Shown here: positions 23,392 through 35,059 of the stretch, piece after piece | How positions within the stretch are numbered: the first letter of the stretch is position 1 | How the letters are laid out: every line of letters starts with the position of its first letter | NCBI GenBank assembly: GCA_922989275.2 | Contig: OV277858.1 | Coordinates: 16,913,427 to 16,977,426 of the forward strand | Source of the DNA: Gari tellinella | Taxonomy: Eukaryota; Mollusca; Bivalvia; Cardiida; Psammobiidae | DNA: 64,000 bases | Direction: 5' to 3' | Notes under the pieces: generated by a model | Databases searched by the model: none | What the model was told of the DNA's origin: nothing | The model's input: only the letters and a program-made list of their open reading frames with translations | Position numbers and translations under genes: made by a program

Positions 23392-23959
23392 CTCTGATAA
23401 AAATGATTGGACGTAATTGTCAAAAAGTATGCCATTTTCTACCTTTATATACAGTGTGTTTGCGTTTTGCTTGCGTTTAAACGGGGGAAAACGTCTTCTT
23501 CACAGTCTATTTCTTGAAATAGATTAAGAACCTAATAGGACATGTATGTCTAGGCGTAATGCCATGCATCATTGGTGTTGGCTTTTATCACATAGTAGTG
23601 AGTTCAAAAGGTGCGAACTTAATGGGAAACAGTTTGATCCTTACCAGAATGCTCCCTCAGGAGTCTACACCGTTTGCTAGCTATTGTCTGTCCAAATACT
23701 TATAGTAATTACAGTAAAAACCTTTCGCATATCGCCTTAATGACCGGTATGTGTATTTGGCGCACGGTAATTATTTTGTATTTTCAATTACAATGCATTC
23801 ACCAGCATCTTAGCACTGACAGTGTGAGCTGAAGTTTGGCCAGAACACTCTTCAAACGTCATTGTTATTGTTTTTACTGGGCCCCGGAACAATCATAACT
23901 ATAGCGGTCATTAACGGCGCGTGTGCACGTGAATCGCCTTGTTAATACACGTTAAAGTA

Positions 23960-24160
23960 CTCGTTAATGCACCCCCTGGGAACGGGTTTTTATGCAATAA
24001 TATTTTAAAAGTACACAACGCTCAACTGAATGCTACGGACAGACTAAGTATAAAGCAACCTGGAGGTCTTAGTGAAACCAGGGCAACGTATTTGTACAGG
24101 GCGGTTTGTCCATACGTTCGACCTACGTTTCAAGATGACACTTGTCCTCGCCCACGTTGA
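23960..24160 (+). pseudogene. C-terminal segment of the 19592 repeat protein
   Basis: The frame ends KQPGGLSETRATYLYRAVCP and YVRPTFQDDTCPRPR before TGA. In the family I associate with the 19592 fragment, a closing segment of the same kind (PAGL, YLYxxVRPYVRPxFQDxTCP) forms the C-terminus. Same strand, 4 kb downstream. A possible acceptor (CTACGGACAG, ending near 24042) precedes the conserved part, so the two pieces could be exons of one gene or the remains of one element split by insertion. The assignment is from memory of the family, not a search. Confidence 0.45.
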
Positions 24161-24340
24161 TTTGTTAATGTTATAGACATTTACCCTTTCACCTCCAAGG
24201 GACTTACACATATTTAAGCTGATTTTTCTATATATAGAATCGGTCTGATGTTTTTTAACAATTTCGGCAAGATAAACAATATTAATTTCACCTGTTTACT
24301 ATAAATTAAACATTACTAGATAACATGACCTAATATAATA

Positions 24341-24405
24341 AATAGTGCAGACCCTAATCAACCAAGTTCTAAAGGAGCTGGTTGATCTAGTTCTGCACTG
24401 TTTGC
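24341..24405. repeat. Short hairpin repeat (TGCAGACC variant)
   Basis: AGTGCAGACCCTAATCAACC pairs with GGTTGATCTAGTTCTGCACT, followed by GTTTGC. Same architecture as the GTTTGG hairpins but with a different arm sequence. Confidence 0.65.
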
Positions 24406-24528
24406 ACATGCTCTCAATTTCTCAAAAACGGTTTACGTTGTTGAACGGGAAAATAAGACAATATTTAATTTGTATCTGTCCCAAGTTGGCTCATTGTACG
24501 AATTAACCCTGTAACTTTGAAACAAGTG

Positions 24529-24603
24529 TGTAAACAGTGTAAATCTAGATAAGCCGCAGCATCTCCACCGCAGTGTGTTACCAGGGTCTGCACTGTCTGC
24601 ATT
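24529..24603. repeat. Short hairpin repeat (TGCAGACC variant), decayed
   Basis: GTAAACAGTGTAAATCTAG on the left and CCAGGGTCTGCACTGTCTGC on the right are weakly complementary. Weaker than the 24341 copy. Confidence 0.4.
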
Positions 24604-25113
24604 AATAGTAGACTGGTTCATGTTCATTCTGACAAGTGACACACAGTTTCAACCCTGATCCGATACCCTGTTGAAAATACGGCGTCTCATTTGAGCCTGC
24701 ACTTTTTGAAGTGTCCGAAGTGACTGAAATTATACACAGCTGAACTCAGTAGTAATTCAATATTTGATATCAACATTATTCAAACTGTACACATATACCG
24801 TGCACAGATTGAAGACATGCACTTAACATTTCAAAAAGGTATGACGATTTTTTTATTAAATGTTAATAGATTGTTCGTGTATTTAACAGAGTGATTTTAT
24901 AACTGCTATTATTTAGACAATACCTACTTTGTGTAATCTGATAATCAGGAAGTTTTTTAAACATTTATGAAATTGAAGTGCAACACATGTACTTATATTT
25001 TAAGTTGTTTTCAAAACGATGTAGCAAATAATACCATTTAATCAGTGGGTACAGGAGAGAGGACGCTATTATTTCCCAACAGACCCATTTATACTCTAAG
25101 TACTGAGGTCCAG

Positions 25114-25180
25114 TGCAAACAGTTTGGAGTCAGATAAGACGATGAGTAACTCTGTCTCTTATCAGGCTCCAAACTGCTTG
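25114..25180. repeat. Short hairpin repeat (GTTTGG family), copy 5
   Basis: GCAAACAGTTTGGAGTCAGA pairs with CTTATCAGGCTCCAAACTGC; inner GATAAGAC/ TCTTATC also pair. One of the cleanest copies. Confidence 0.75.
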
Positions 25181-26615
25181 AAACTGAAATTTAATCAAAT
25201 CGGCATTATTTTCAAGAAGCTGTCATCGTTTAATTGTACCACGCTTGTGTTTCGTTTCTTTTAAACGGGAAATAAAACGTTTTCGCTACTGTAAATGACG
25301 TTAAATAGTGATAGTGATAACGTCAAAATGACGTTTTCGACGTCGTGGATTTTTTTCTCACGAATATACGGTGTTATTAAAAGTTTCATGTCTTAAAAAC
25401 CGCATTGAATTTTATTCTAAAATGTTGACATACCCTCCAAAAAAATGGGTAGATTATAGAAAGCCAAAAAAACAGAAATCGAAAATTTTGTCATTAAGAC
25501 CGGTTTTGTCAGAGAACGACTCCTATATATTTGTGTTCTTAAATATAGATATCCGTGGACACATACACTGCAGAGATAATGTAAATTGTTGTGGTTTTCA
25601 CGGCAAGTCTATTAATTGAAAATGTTGACCTTTAAAAAATTTAATTTTCGATGTGTTTAACAGCAACTTTATTGATTGAAAAAAGTGGATCTGAGCAAAA
25701 AATTGATTTTTTTTAAGATTTTCTAGAAAAAATAGGTAATTTACCGTTGTATTTTTATTTATTTATTTGAAGAAGAAGAATCGGTGCTTTGCGATATTAG
25801 ACAAATATAGTATACACATGCATATTGATTTCACTCGATGTCAATTAAAATCCTTTGTTCCTTTTAATATCAGGATTATCAATGGCGTAAACAATGCAAA
25901 AAACGCATATGAAAGCTTTCTGCCTTATTTATTATCCAGCATTAATCAGTCGAATTTCATAAATGTGTCAATTATCCTTAGTGTTGGACAAACGTAATGC
26001 AGAGAGCAATTACAGGATATTTCTGCATTATGTTCCTTCAATACTAAGAAACTGGCCTGTTTATTCAGATGTAAATATGGTTTATTGAATATGGATGTCG
26101 AGTATTAAAATGCTAAAGATGTGAACTGTAGTAAACAAATGTCTACTGTGAAAGTAAAGCATGTGTAGAGAGAACACTTAAATGGAGAACATGTAGCTTC
26201 ATTTTAATAAAAAAGAGGTTATTGGGAGCTCGCTGCATTACTTGTACCCATAACTAAACATGTGTATGTTAAAACGCTGTATTTCATATATCTATGTTAG
26301 TAGCTGATTGCTAATGAAAAGGGGAATGAGTTTACTGTGTGGTCGATAGCTCGGCCAAATGTATATTCATTATTTTTTGTTAGCACGTATGGCACTAAAA
26401 CCTATTTAAATACGACAAGGTATGTAACATAAACCAAGCGATTCCCCTTTATGGTAGTAAGTTTTTATATATGTATGGTTATGGAAATGTACGAGACCTT
26501 CCATAAAATGTATCGATTTGTTTAAAAAAAGTCGAATAATGTAAATTGACACGTCGATGCTTTTGTCTCGAAACTGTAAAAGTGTTGATAGTTTTATAAG
26601 AATAAGAACGAACAA
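25181..26615. other. No gene recognised
   Basis: Several overlapping CRE-like words (TGACGTTA, AACGTCAAAATGACGTT, GACGTC) cluster at 25296-25350 without an obvious ORF behind them. The 76- and 82-codon frames at 25371 and 25767 are lysine/asparagine-rich and unrecognised. Confidence 0.4.
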
Positions 26616-26690
26616 TGCAAACAGTTTGGATATAGATCAGTCTTCACAAAGTTACTAAGTTGTGTATGGTCTGGACTCCAACTGTCAAAT
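26616..26690. repeat. Short hairpin repeat (GTTTGG family), copy 6
   Basis: TGCAAACAGTTTGGATATAG pairs with GGTCTGGACTCCAACTGT. About 60 bases downstream is AGCAGACGAC, a word also present beyond the 645 hairpin, so this may be a decayed A-type arm. Confidence 0.55.
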
Positions 26691-26889
26691 ATAAAGTTTG
26701 GGGCCTAATTAGATCTGAGTAGATTCTCATAACGATTATGTTTCTACAACTATAATAACGGTACAAACAATGTTATAGTTTTAGCAGACGACTTGTTTAA
26801 GAGACACCAATTTCGTGTTTGAAGCGTTATTAGTAATGCTAATGATTTAGAGATTTAAGTCCAATAGAAGTTTATAAGCATAAATATTC

Positions 26890-28190
26890 AAGTTAAGCCT
26901 CTGCGTTATGATGTAAAGGTCTTTTAAAATGGGTTCATCATTGATGCGTGTTTAATGTAAAACAATGTTAACACGGATTCTGGTTGGGATCCTACCCGAT
27001 TTGTTTCCCCCTTTGACATAAAAGGACAAGCCGATGTATTTTCAATCAGGGGGTGCGTATGTATGGCAATAGAATATGGTGACCATTGAAATGGACGACA
27101 ACTTCCAATGGTGTACTTCAAACTTTGCCTGAGGGACAACGAATCATTTTACCATGACAAGTGTACAGTTAGGCTCTTTTACAATTGATGTTGGCATGTA
27201 TCAAATAATTCAAAATAAGCAAATCACAGTTTAAAATTAAAACAAGAAAATACATTTAGTAAAAAGTGTTATAGCCTACACAGATAGAGCTGTACCGATA
27301 AAGTCGCTTTTATACGTAACCAGTTAATAGTGAGGCGGTATCCGGTGTAGATTGACTCTTTTGTAAGGCGATACTAATATATTTATGACCCTTCGGTTAC
27401 AAGGTCACCCACCGTTATCATGCTAAAATATATTAAACTATAATAGTATTGTCCTAAGAGATAATTATAATCTACTCGCGGCACATGAACACAGGAAAAG
27501 AGTAACATACTATAAAAATAGCTTGTGCAACTAAACATTGATTAAACCTAACGTGTTCGCAAATACACCCGATTGATTTTGAATAAGGCAATACAGATAC
27601 GTTAGATCGTTGTTAAGTGTATGAAACACAGATGATGGGGATAGTTACACAGCCAACCTTTAACCAGTTTGTTATTCTATTTCGTTGTTTTCAGTTTGCC
27701 TGTGTCATTGACCTTTAGCACGATTCACACTGTTCGTCTGCATTAGTTTTGATAAGCATTTACACAAGCGTTAATTTAAAAACTGTAAATTGCTAAATCT
27801 CCATTTTGTCTAATCGGAAAGTAGGTGTCAAATGGAAATGTTCGGCTGAAACTAGATTAAGCTTGACATTTATATGTATAGCGATGGGCGAGAAAACAGT
27901 TTTAACCGGAGTAGATCTACACCTAAAATGTTTAATCAATACATGTATTCGTAATTGTATACCGGTATTTTGTTCTGCTTCAACACAAATTAATTTATTT
28001 GTCAATTATCTTTTAAAAAGTATTGACTGATAGTGAATACATAGTGATAATATAGTCATTTAAAGCAGGCTTAGCACACATATTAAAACGTGTAGTAACG
28101 CCTAAAATATATCCGTATCTGAAGCATTCTAAGATATTTTATTATCTAATAAAATCAATATTCTCTTAATGTTCGGCAATTCGTCGCCTT
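26890..28190 (-). repeat. Inverted duplication B, LINE-free arm
   Basis: Reverse complement follows 13194-14040 and then 7860-7980 without the LINE, so it preserves the pre-insertion arrangement. It contains about 320 bases (27240-27560) that the other arm lacks. Reverse frame 26924-27139 and forward frame 27806-28030 are the counterparts of those in the other arm. Confidence 0.75.
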
Positions 28191-29893
28191 AATGGAACGA
28201 AGCTCTATCTACTAGTTTTCATTTTTGGAAAAAATCGTTTCCAAAGGTTTGAAGGGTTATATCTGATTTATTTTCTGATAAAAATTGTTAAAATTATACC
28301 AGTGTATTCTGCATATTATGCACATTACAAATGTATACTAAACTATATAATTTGTTTTACCAGTTATGACTTTTTTGCACATTTTTGTGTTGGAGATAGA
28401 GCAGTATAGTAAATCTATAGCATTTTTGTAAATGTTGTACTGCTCTATTGGGAGATAGAGCAACATTGAATAACGATTATGGACTTTGAGCAGTATAACA
28501 TTCACGCAGTCTTATTATTTTAGTACGAGTGTGTGTAAATGAAATATTACATATAGATGGGCTTTTAACTTTTTCCTCCATAAATATGCATTGTATCAAA
28601 AAAATTTGCAAACAGAGTAGACTCACATAATGCCTGACTGTTCTATTTTAATCAGCTACTGTAAGAATATTCCATTCAGTTTTAGCATGTGGATCTATGG
28701 AACTAAATGTTTCGACGTTACATTGACCTTAATTATTCTGCATGACTGAAAAGTGCATGCCAAATGTTAAAGCCTGACCTTCATCAATATGTATGTTTAT
28801 TTTTGACCGCTTTACATAATTAAGTACGTTTTGTCTTTATATTGGCTCATATATATAACACACAATCAGAATCGACTCTAATGAGGTATTTTTCGACAGA
28901 AGTTGTCTCATCTAGGTATACTCTGTTTGAAAACGTAAAAATATGTGTAAACTTGTATAGAAGAAAGGGTTAATTGAAAGTTCCTTATCTTAACACGCAC
29001 ACTATATTGTAGTTTGAAAATAATGTCGTCAGCAGCCAAAGTATAGGTGTACTGTCTTTACATCTTCCCCAGCAAACAATATCAGAGTACCAAACAGTTT
29101 AGATCTATGGATATTGATGAGACGTCCAGTTACTCTGTGTCTTGCCTAGATGTACATGTATTTATTTTTCAAAAATATTAATTATGTTTAATAGACTTTA
29201 CCATTTGCATGCATACTCAGCTTCGACTTAAAACAGATTTTCCTCTGATGCGACTTCGATTCATTAAAGTTCCGCTTTACCCATTATAGATAGAGCAAGA
29301 TTTTACACGGTAACTTTTTCCTTGACATAAAATCTATGTATATGGTAGAGCTCGAGAAGACAAATCGAGTGATATAAAAACTCATTTTTGTTCAACAATT
29401 GAGATAGAACACTCTAAAAATAGGGCGAATAATTTACTAAAGCATTTGACAAGTTTACCCTTTAAAAGTAAAAACAACGAAGACCATTCTTAACTCGACA
29501 CATGCATTGGGGAAATATGGCTTTGGTTAGTTTCATTTTAGGTTTAGTGGTTTGCCTTTGCTATTTATCAGTTTGGTATTTTTGAAACTTTCTTTCATCT
29601 TTGAAGTTATTATTAATTATTTGGAAGAGTTCTTTATTTCTAGGGTTATTAGATCTTTCCTAAAAAAAGATTATGCTCTAACTATATTGCTGCGCACTTC
29701 ACGTTTGGTTATCAATCAATCTACAATTGATAACTATGCTTTCTTGTTTGGTTGTGCGACGACAGACAGGGCTTAGCACTACATGATGATGTATCTGTAA
29801 AGCCGCCCTTAACCGGGAGAGTTATGTCGGATTTTCGTGCTTTGTCTTTTCTCTCCCTCTCTGTCGTACCCTGAACCCATTCATGTCTTACAG
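28191..29893. other. No gene; scattered GATAGAGC hairpin words
   Basis: GGAGATAGAGCAGTATAG (28392-28410) pairs with TACTGCTCTATTGGGA near 28438-28453, and GATAGAGC/GATAGAAC words recur near 28464, 29290 and 29402. These resemble the subterminal words of the 34099-35059 element. A weak GTTTGG-type hairpin lies at 29090-29150. No coding sequence recognised. Confidence 0.4.
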
Positions 29894-30275
29894 TTACTCG
29901 TGACTACGGACTAGTCGCTTGAATACAATTTGGCAGTTGCCATAGTGGGTTATTTTTAGCACGGGCTTGAATTGTCAATTCTTTCCCGTGTTACTAATAA
30001 TCTTCTTTTCATAGAATTTTCGTTAGAGGTTGTAATAATTAATGTCTAATTAAGTATTGATTGCTACTGACCGTACCAAGGCTGGCTCCTATGTTCCGTT
30101 TGCTTTTTGTTTGTCTTGCGTGTTGTTTTCTGTTTAGTGTGTAGATGAAGGAATGGCATTGCGCGTGTGTTAATATGTATATATGTATTTGTTATGGTAT
30201 GAGTGTGTGTGTTCTGCTTAAGAGGTGGGTGTATTGTTTGTGTTGCGTTTCCTGCTTGAGTATTTCGTATTTATT
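29894..30275 (-). repeat. CA-rich interspersed repeat, copy E (internally deleted)
   Basis: On the reverse strand it begins AATAAATACGAAATACTCAA and ends near GTAGTCACGAGTAA. It lacks the central ~190 bp found in other copies (the GGGGGGTTAAACC to AACATCTAAC part), while both flanks are kept, including CCCACTATGGCAACTGCC. The CA tract has decayed to mixed GTGT. Confidence 0.75.
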
Positions 30276-32200
30276 AAATGATGACACGTATTGTAATACG
30301 TCTTAGTGTTTTAGTTATTGATTTAGTAAATCATCTCTGATTAACTGCTTTGCTTTTAATTATACATATGTCTTGTGATATGACAGTTTTCGGATAGTTT
30401 CTCAATGTACTTGATATAATTATTATAGACGTATTTATATGGTTTTAGTGTCTAATACTATAGTACAAATTCTGCGAGCAAGATTGTAAGAATGTATGTA
30501 TATATGAATAAATATATGATTGACTTACATGCCTGATTTAATATATTTTATTAGTGCATAAACATAAAAAACAACCGATTTCGCATTGCTCATTAGGGTT
30601 GGAAAGTTGCTATATATACGACATCATGACGTCATTATAAAAAGGGTATATTAATCTGCATAAACACGACGTCGTGACGTCGTCGCTGTTAAAATTTAAA
30701 TGCAATTTCTTATTTACATACGTTGTATTGTGTTCAACAACGTTGGTTTGAAGCATTAAACTAGTTGTCCTTTGTTAATATTATAGTTTATCGTTATATC
30801 AACATTATTTTCATCAATTATTTTCTAAAGCAAAACAAGTGATGAACATAAATTTGATCAAGATTCCTGCTTCTAAACAATTGAAGCGAATGTCTCGATG
30901 TTGTAAACAATGCATGTGGTTTTGTTTTTTAACAGAATTTCCATCATAATGTATCGGTGAAAATATTACTTCCGTGAGTGTTTTTATCTTTTTTATGGTA
31001 GTATCTATGGTTTTATAATTTGTTCATTATTTATTCTAAAATTCGGATAGTTTAATGTATTTATGTATCAGCTAGACTTCAGTTATTTATTTAGTGAATC
31101 ATCATCATTTTAATAGAATTAGCGATTACTATTATGGAAACGTAATAATCACCAAACTCATTAAATGAGTTGTGATTAGACTCCTTTATTCTGAATCAAT
31201 CTGCATTCGTAACAAGTTTGCATTTAATTAGGCAATACTTTAATGTGAATGTATCTATGAGTTTTTGCAATCATTAGCTTTTTGTTTGCAGGACAGTTGT
31301 TAAGTCAAAATACCTCCTTTAATTACAGCAATTAATCAAACACTTTAGACTTGTAAAACAAGTGAACATTTTGGATTCTAACCAGGCTTAACCACGTGTT
31401 TACTATAAAGTGTGTAGCATGTTCAGAATCTAAGTACTTTGACATAATGATCGTTTTTCTACAAATATGGAAAAAAAACAATTTGAGAGTGTTAGCAGAT
31501 GTTGTGTTTAACAGACGACACTGACGTGTTGGAAGAAAAACTCTTTGTACAAGGGACACTGCAAATTAATGCCCAGCAAAACCTATCAGTATAGATAACA
31601 CAGTCTAATTGACCGTTAGACCAATATACATTTGACAGTGAGTCTTCTTTCGTATTTATTAATTGATAACACTGAAAAGTCCTTTACAAAAATTTGCGGA
31701 AACGGAAATGAATGGTAACTTATTATAGATACCCGAGTCTATCTAGTATTGCGCCAATAAATCATTATAGATAGATAGATAGTTCATTCAGTACAAAAGC
31801 CAGTGGCCTATCTTTTCACATTTGCTTTATACAAGTATACGTGTAGTTATGTCAATGGTGGGACAGTCATAATATTAATGATAGTATACGATGCATTGAA
31901 AACCAGTCGCAAAGTGTAAAAAAAATAAACTTCTAAACTTTTAATCCCAGAAGAAAATGAAATGAAATTAGTTAACTCACATGCGGTCTACTGCTATATA
32001 TGTGTGTTATTCAATTACCTCCCTTTACCCTTGAAAGAGTTCATTTAGTAGGTAAGTCCATACTGGTAAAAAGTTCTTATAACACTACTATTAAATTGTT
32101 CTTACTTTGACAGTTTCGGTGACTGCTGTCACCTTTCTCGAAAATCCAACTGATTCCGTGGATCATCGGCTGTTTCCGTCAGCGCACTTGCTGACGAAAA
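30276..32200. other. No gene recognised
   Basis: AT-rich. A CRE/TATA-like cluster at 30627 is listed separately. A (GATA)n run (ATAGATAGATAGATAG) lies at 31766-31782. Confidence 0.4.
30627..30644 (+). promoter_or_regulatory. CRE immediately followed by TATA box
   Basis: TGACGTCA (30627-30634), then TATAAAAAG (30636-30644), then GGG. About 35 bases further is a second CRE-like run, GACGTCGTGACGTCGTC. The arrangement resembles a compact CRE-TATA promoter, but no ORF or known transcript follows. Confidence 0.3.
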
Positions 32201-32321
32201 CCGGGTCCCAGACGTGAGAGAGCTTATAGGCCCCCTCGTCCCTGTTCATGGTGGACTTTTGTTTTCTTATCTGGATGGCCTCCTTCATCTGCCGAGCGCG
32301 AAGGTCAGACTCCCAGACTTC

Positions 32322-32396
32322 GGAACAGCCATGGGAAGCCCTGTGTCACCTATTGTGGCCAACATATATATGGAGTTCCTTGAGCAGAAAGCTTTA
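32322..32396 (+). pseudogene. Penelope-like RT scrap (motif B)
   Basis: GTAMGSPVSPIVANIYMEF and the next residues LEQKAL match the Penelope RT motif-B region (GxAMGSPVSPIxANxYME). The preceding residues do not resemble Penelope clearly, and the frame ends soon after. The segment is GC-richer than its neighbours. It differs from the Penelope-like element at 51.6-54.3 kb, which carries the GIPM-TNCAP form, so two Penelope lineages are represented. Confidence 0.6.
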
Positions 32397-32838
32397 ATAG
32401 TAGTGGTATAAGAACATTTTACTCATACCTCCCTTTACTCACAGGGGCCAGTCACACAAAATAATGTCTATCCTATATAGAAAAGAAAGGGCACCAACGA
32501 CATCTAAACACCTATCGCAAATTACACGGCGCTGCTACACAATTAAAGGGTTTATCATAAAGTACTCTGCACTATTGTCAATACATTTTTCTCTCCAACG
32601 ATACCTTATTTATCCCATTCGAAGATGAAACACACAGTACACACGGCCTCAAACTCGGAAAATCTTCGGAAATTTTGACCCATCACGTTAACCTGCCAAT
32701 GGTGTTTACATATGAGGACGCGGATTTTTTGGTGATCAAGGCTGTGTCACGTGAAATCGTCGATATGTCCATATAAAACACACCAAAGTAACACTGTCCA
32801 CGTCAATAACTCGCCCAGGATACGAATAATGTCCAAAT

Positions 32839-33672
32839 TTGATTGAAGACTCGTTAAACTCTGCCTTTGATTCACGGGTTAATGATATTATTATTACAGG
32901 TGACTTTAACTTAAATATGTTACAACAAACTACTGCTCGAATTATTAATTATTTATGCAATAAATTCGTCTTAAAGCAAATTATACATGAACCTACGAAT
33001 TTTACAGAACACTCGTCATCACTTATAGATATTATTCTGACAAACCAATATACTAAAGTTATAACTAGTGGGGTGTGGGACCACCTTTTAGATCAAGAAC
33101 AAATGTATCATTGCCCTATCTACGCTTTATTTAGTTATGACAAACCTAAACTAAAGGCATATGACAGACATGTATGGTACTACGACAAAGGAGACTACGC
33201 AAATTTACGTGAAAGAGCAAATCTGACTGACTGGACTGACGTGACCGACGTAATTATAAATAAATACAATAGCAAACTTACTAAAATAATCTTAGATATA
33301 AGTCAACAATGCATTCCTAATAAAACCGTCACCATAAAACCATTAGAACCTCAGTGGATTACATCAACAATCAAAAGAAAAATTAGAACGCGTAAAAGAT
33401 TGTCCAAAAAAGCTAAGACAGACAAAACTACTTATACTTGGAGCAAATTTAAAAAACTCCGCAATGAAAGCATTGCAGACAATACAAGCATTTATATTGC
33501 TGTTGAAAATGCTTATACTGCCGCTGATACTCTCAACACTGATATATCCATTATTTCAAAATGGGCAGATCTTTGGCTCGTTTCATTCAATCCCTCTAAA
33601 ACTGAATCCTTAACTTTAACGCGGAGAGTAAATAAAACAAACCATCCTACCATAATAACTTACTCAATCTGA
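32839..33672 (+). pseudogene. LINE ORF with endonuclease end fused to RT end
   Basis: The 277-codon frame opens on TTG; true start unknown. It reads IIITGDFNLNMLQ (endonuclease GDFN motif), HEPTNFTEHSSSLIDIILTN and VWDHLLDQEQMYHCP where the SDH motif normally lies, then the linker PQWITSTIKRKIRTRKRLSK and FKKLRNES. The next residues are IADNTSIYIAVENAY and WADLWLVSFNPSKTESLTLT, the region around and after RT motif C. The RT fingers and palm between are absent, yet the frame stays open. In motif C the second Asp is Asn. A CR1/jockey-type LINE with an internal deletion; no longer able to reverse transcribe. Confidence 0.85.
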
Positions 33673-34098
33673 TGACATTGAATTTAACTTGAACTTGGTA
33701 ATGTTTTTCAATGACATTTTGTTGTGAAGATATAATACCTTACCATCCATGATGTGTGCATCATTCTATCTTGCTTTATTAAACATAAAGATTTCTCTTG
33801 TTAAAAAGTGTTTAAAATTAATTTAAATCGCATTGAATATGTACAATACAATAGTCGTTTTTTCTATGAGCCATTTTGGCTCTTTAGATAATTTTAACAC
33901 AATACGTAATTTCATTGCATTTGATAATACCAAAATTAATACAAATACACATACACATTATTTCTAACAAATAATTTTTCAGATAAGATTTGATATAGAG
34001 TTTTGGCTCCAGAGAAAACTGAACTGTCTGTAATAGTTTTATCTTCATATGTCTAGAACTAGAATCTACCAGTTTACTTCTAAATTTATCCTACATCT
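33673..34098. other. No feature recognised
   Basis: AT-rich sequence after the LINE remnant; no LINE tail or target duplication could be fixed. Confidence 0.4.
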
Positions 34099-35059
34099 CG
34101 TCGCGTGAGTCTTACAACGTTCTATGTCCATTTTGTAAACAAATAGAGTTCTATATATCGTTGGAAAGCTATTTTCAAGAGCTATCTCCTGATGCAAATC
34201 ATATGTTTATCCGAGCTTTCTATTTGAAGTTATCGCCAGTATTACAATGTTCTATCTCCATTTTTAACGTTTTGTTTAGTCTTACAATGATCTATGTCCA
34301 ATTTATCCAGTCATTATGTTCCAATTGGATCACGTGACAGAAATTTCCAAAATGGCTGCTACCTTCATGGTTATTGGCGTACAGTGTTATAGTCGAAATA
34401 CCCATGTATCTTTAACTACATGTGTAGTTCAAAGTAAAGTGATTAATTTAAAGCAGATAACTGCTTAAAACAATATGAAAGTAAAACTGAATACCCTTTA
34501 AAAAGAAGTCCCACCAAGCCAAGTCGCACAAGGGAGACTACATAAACCGAGGTCGCATGTACGGATGTTAACAACAACAACAAACCAAACCCAATTCTTA
34601 AGAAGTATTTTGTTTTGTCTGCTTGTCAGTGACCTGTATTTCTTGGCAGAGGGTATAATTTCATCAAAATAAACAAAAATATCCCCTATGGGGAGTATTT
34701 AGAATGGACATAGAACATTGTAATACTGTAATTGTTCATGCAATTGTCTAAAACTGTATTGTTAATAATGTTCTATCTCCACAAAATGGACATAGAACAT
34801 TGTAATAATGAGTGAAATAGAAGGTAGAGTTTGAGAAATGATCTATCTCAAACCGAAAGTAAGATATATCTCAAAAACCATGCTTACAATCCTCATAAAA
34901 CTTTAAATGGAACCCTTTGCATTCACAATTCATCAGGTAAAGTCGAAAGAATTTTCAAAATCCATCAAAATTATGCTGTTTAATTGGTCCAAAACTTTAA
35001 AGTCGATTTTCTCAAAACAACCCTCATGTGAGATAGAACGTTGTAAGACTGACACGACG
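34099..35059. mobile_element. MITE with subterminal GTTCTATNTCCA words, ~960 bp
   Basis: The left end, CGTCGCGTGAGTCTTACAAC then GTTCTATGTCC, is matched by the reverse complement of the right end, CGTCGTGTCAGTCTTACAAC then GTTCTATCTCA. The word TTACAATGTTCTATNTCCA recurs at about 34243 and 34283 in one orientation and at 34700, 34760 and 34785 in the other, giving a two-sided array that could be transposase binding sites. No transposase frame; no target duplication was resolved. Confidence 0.7.
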
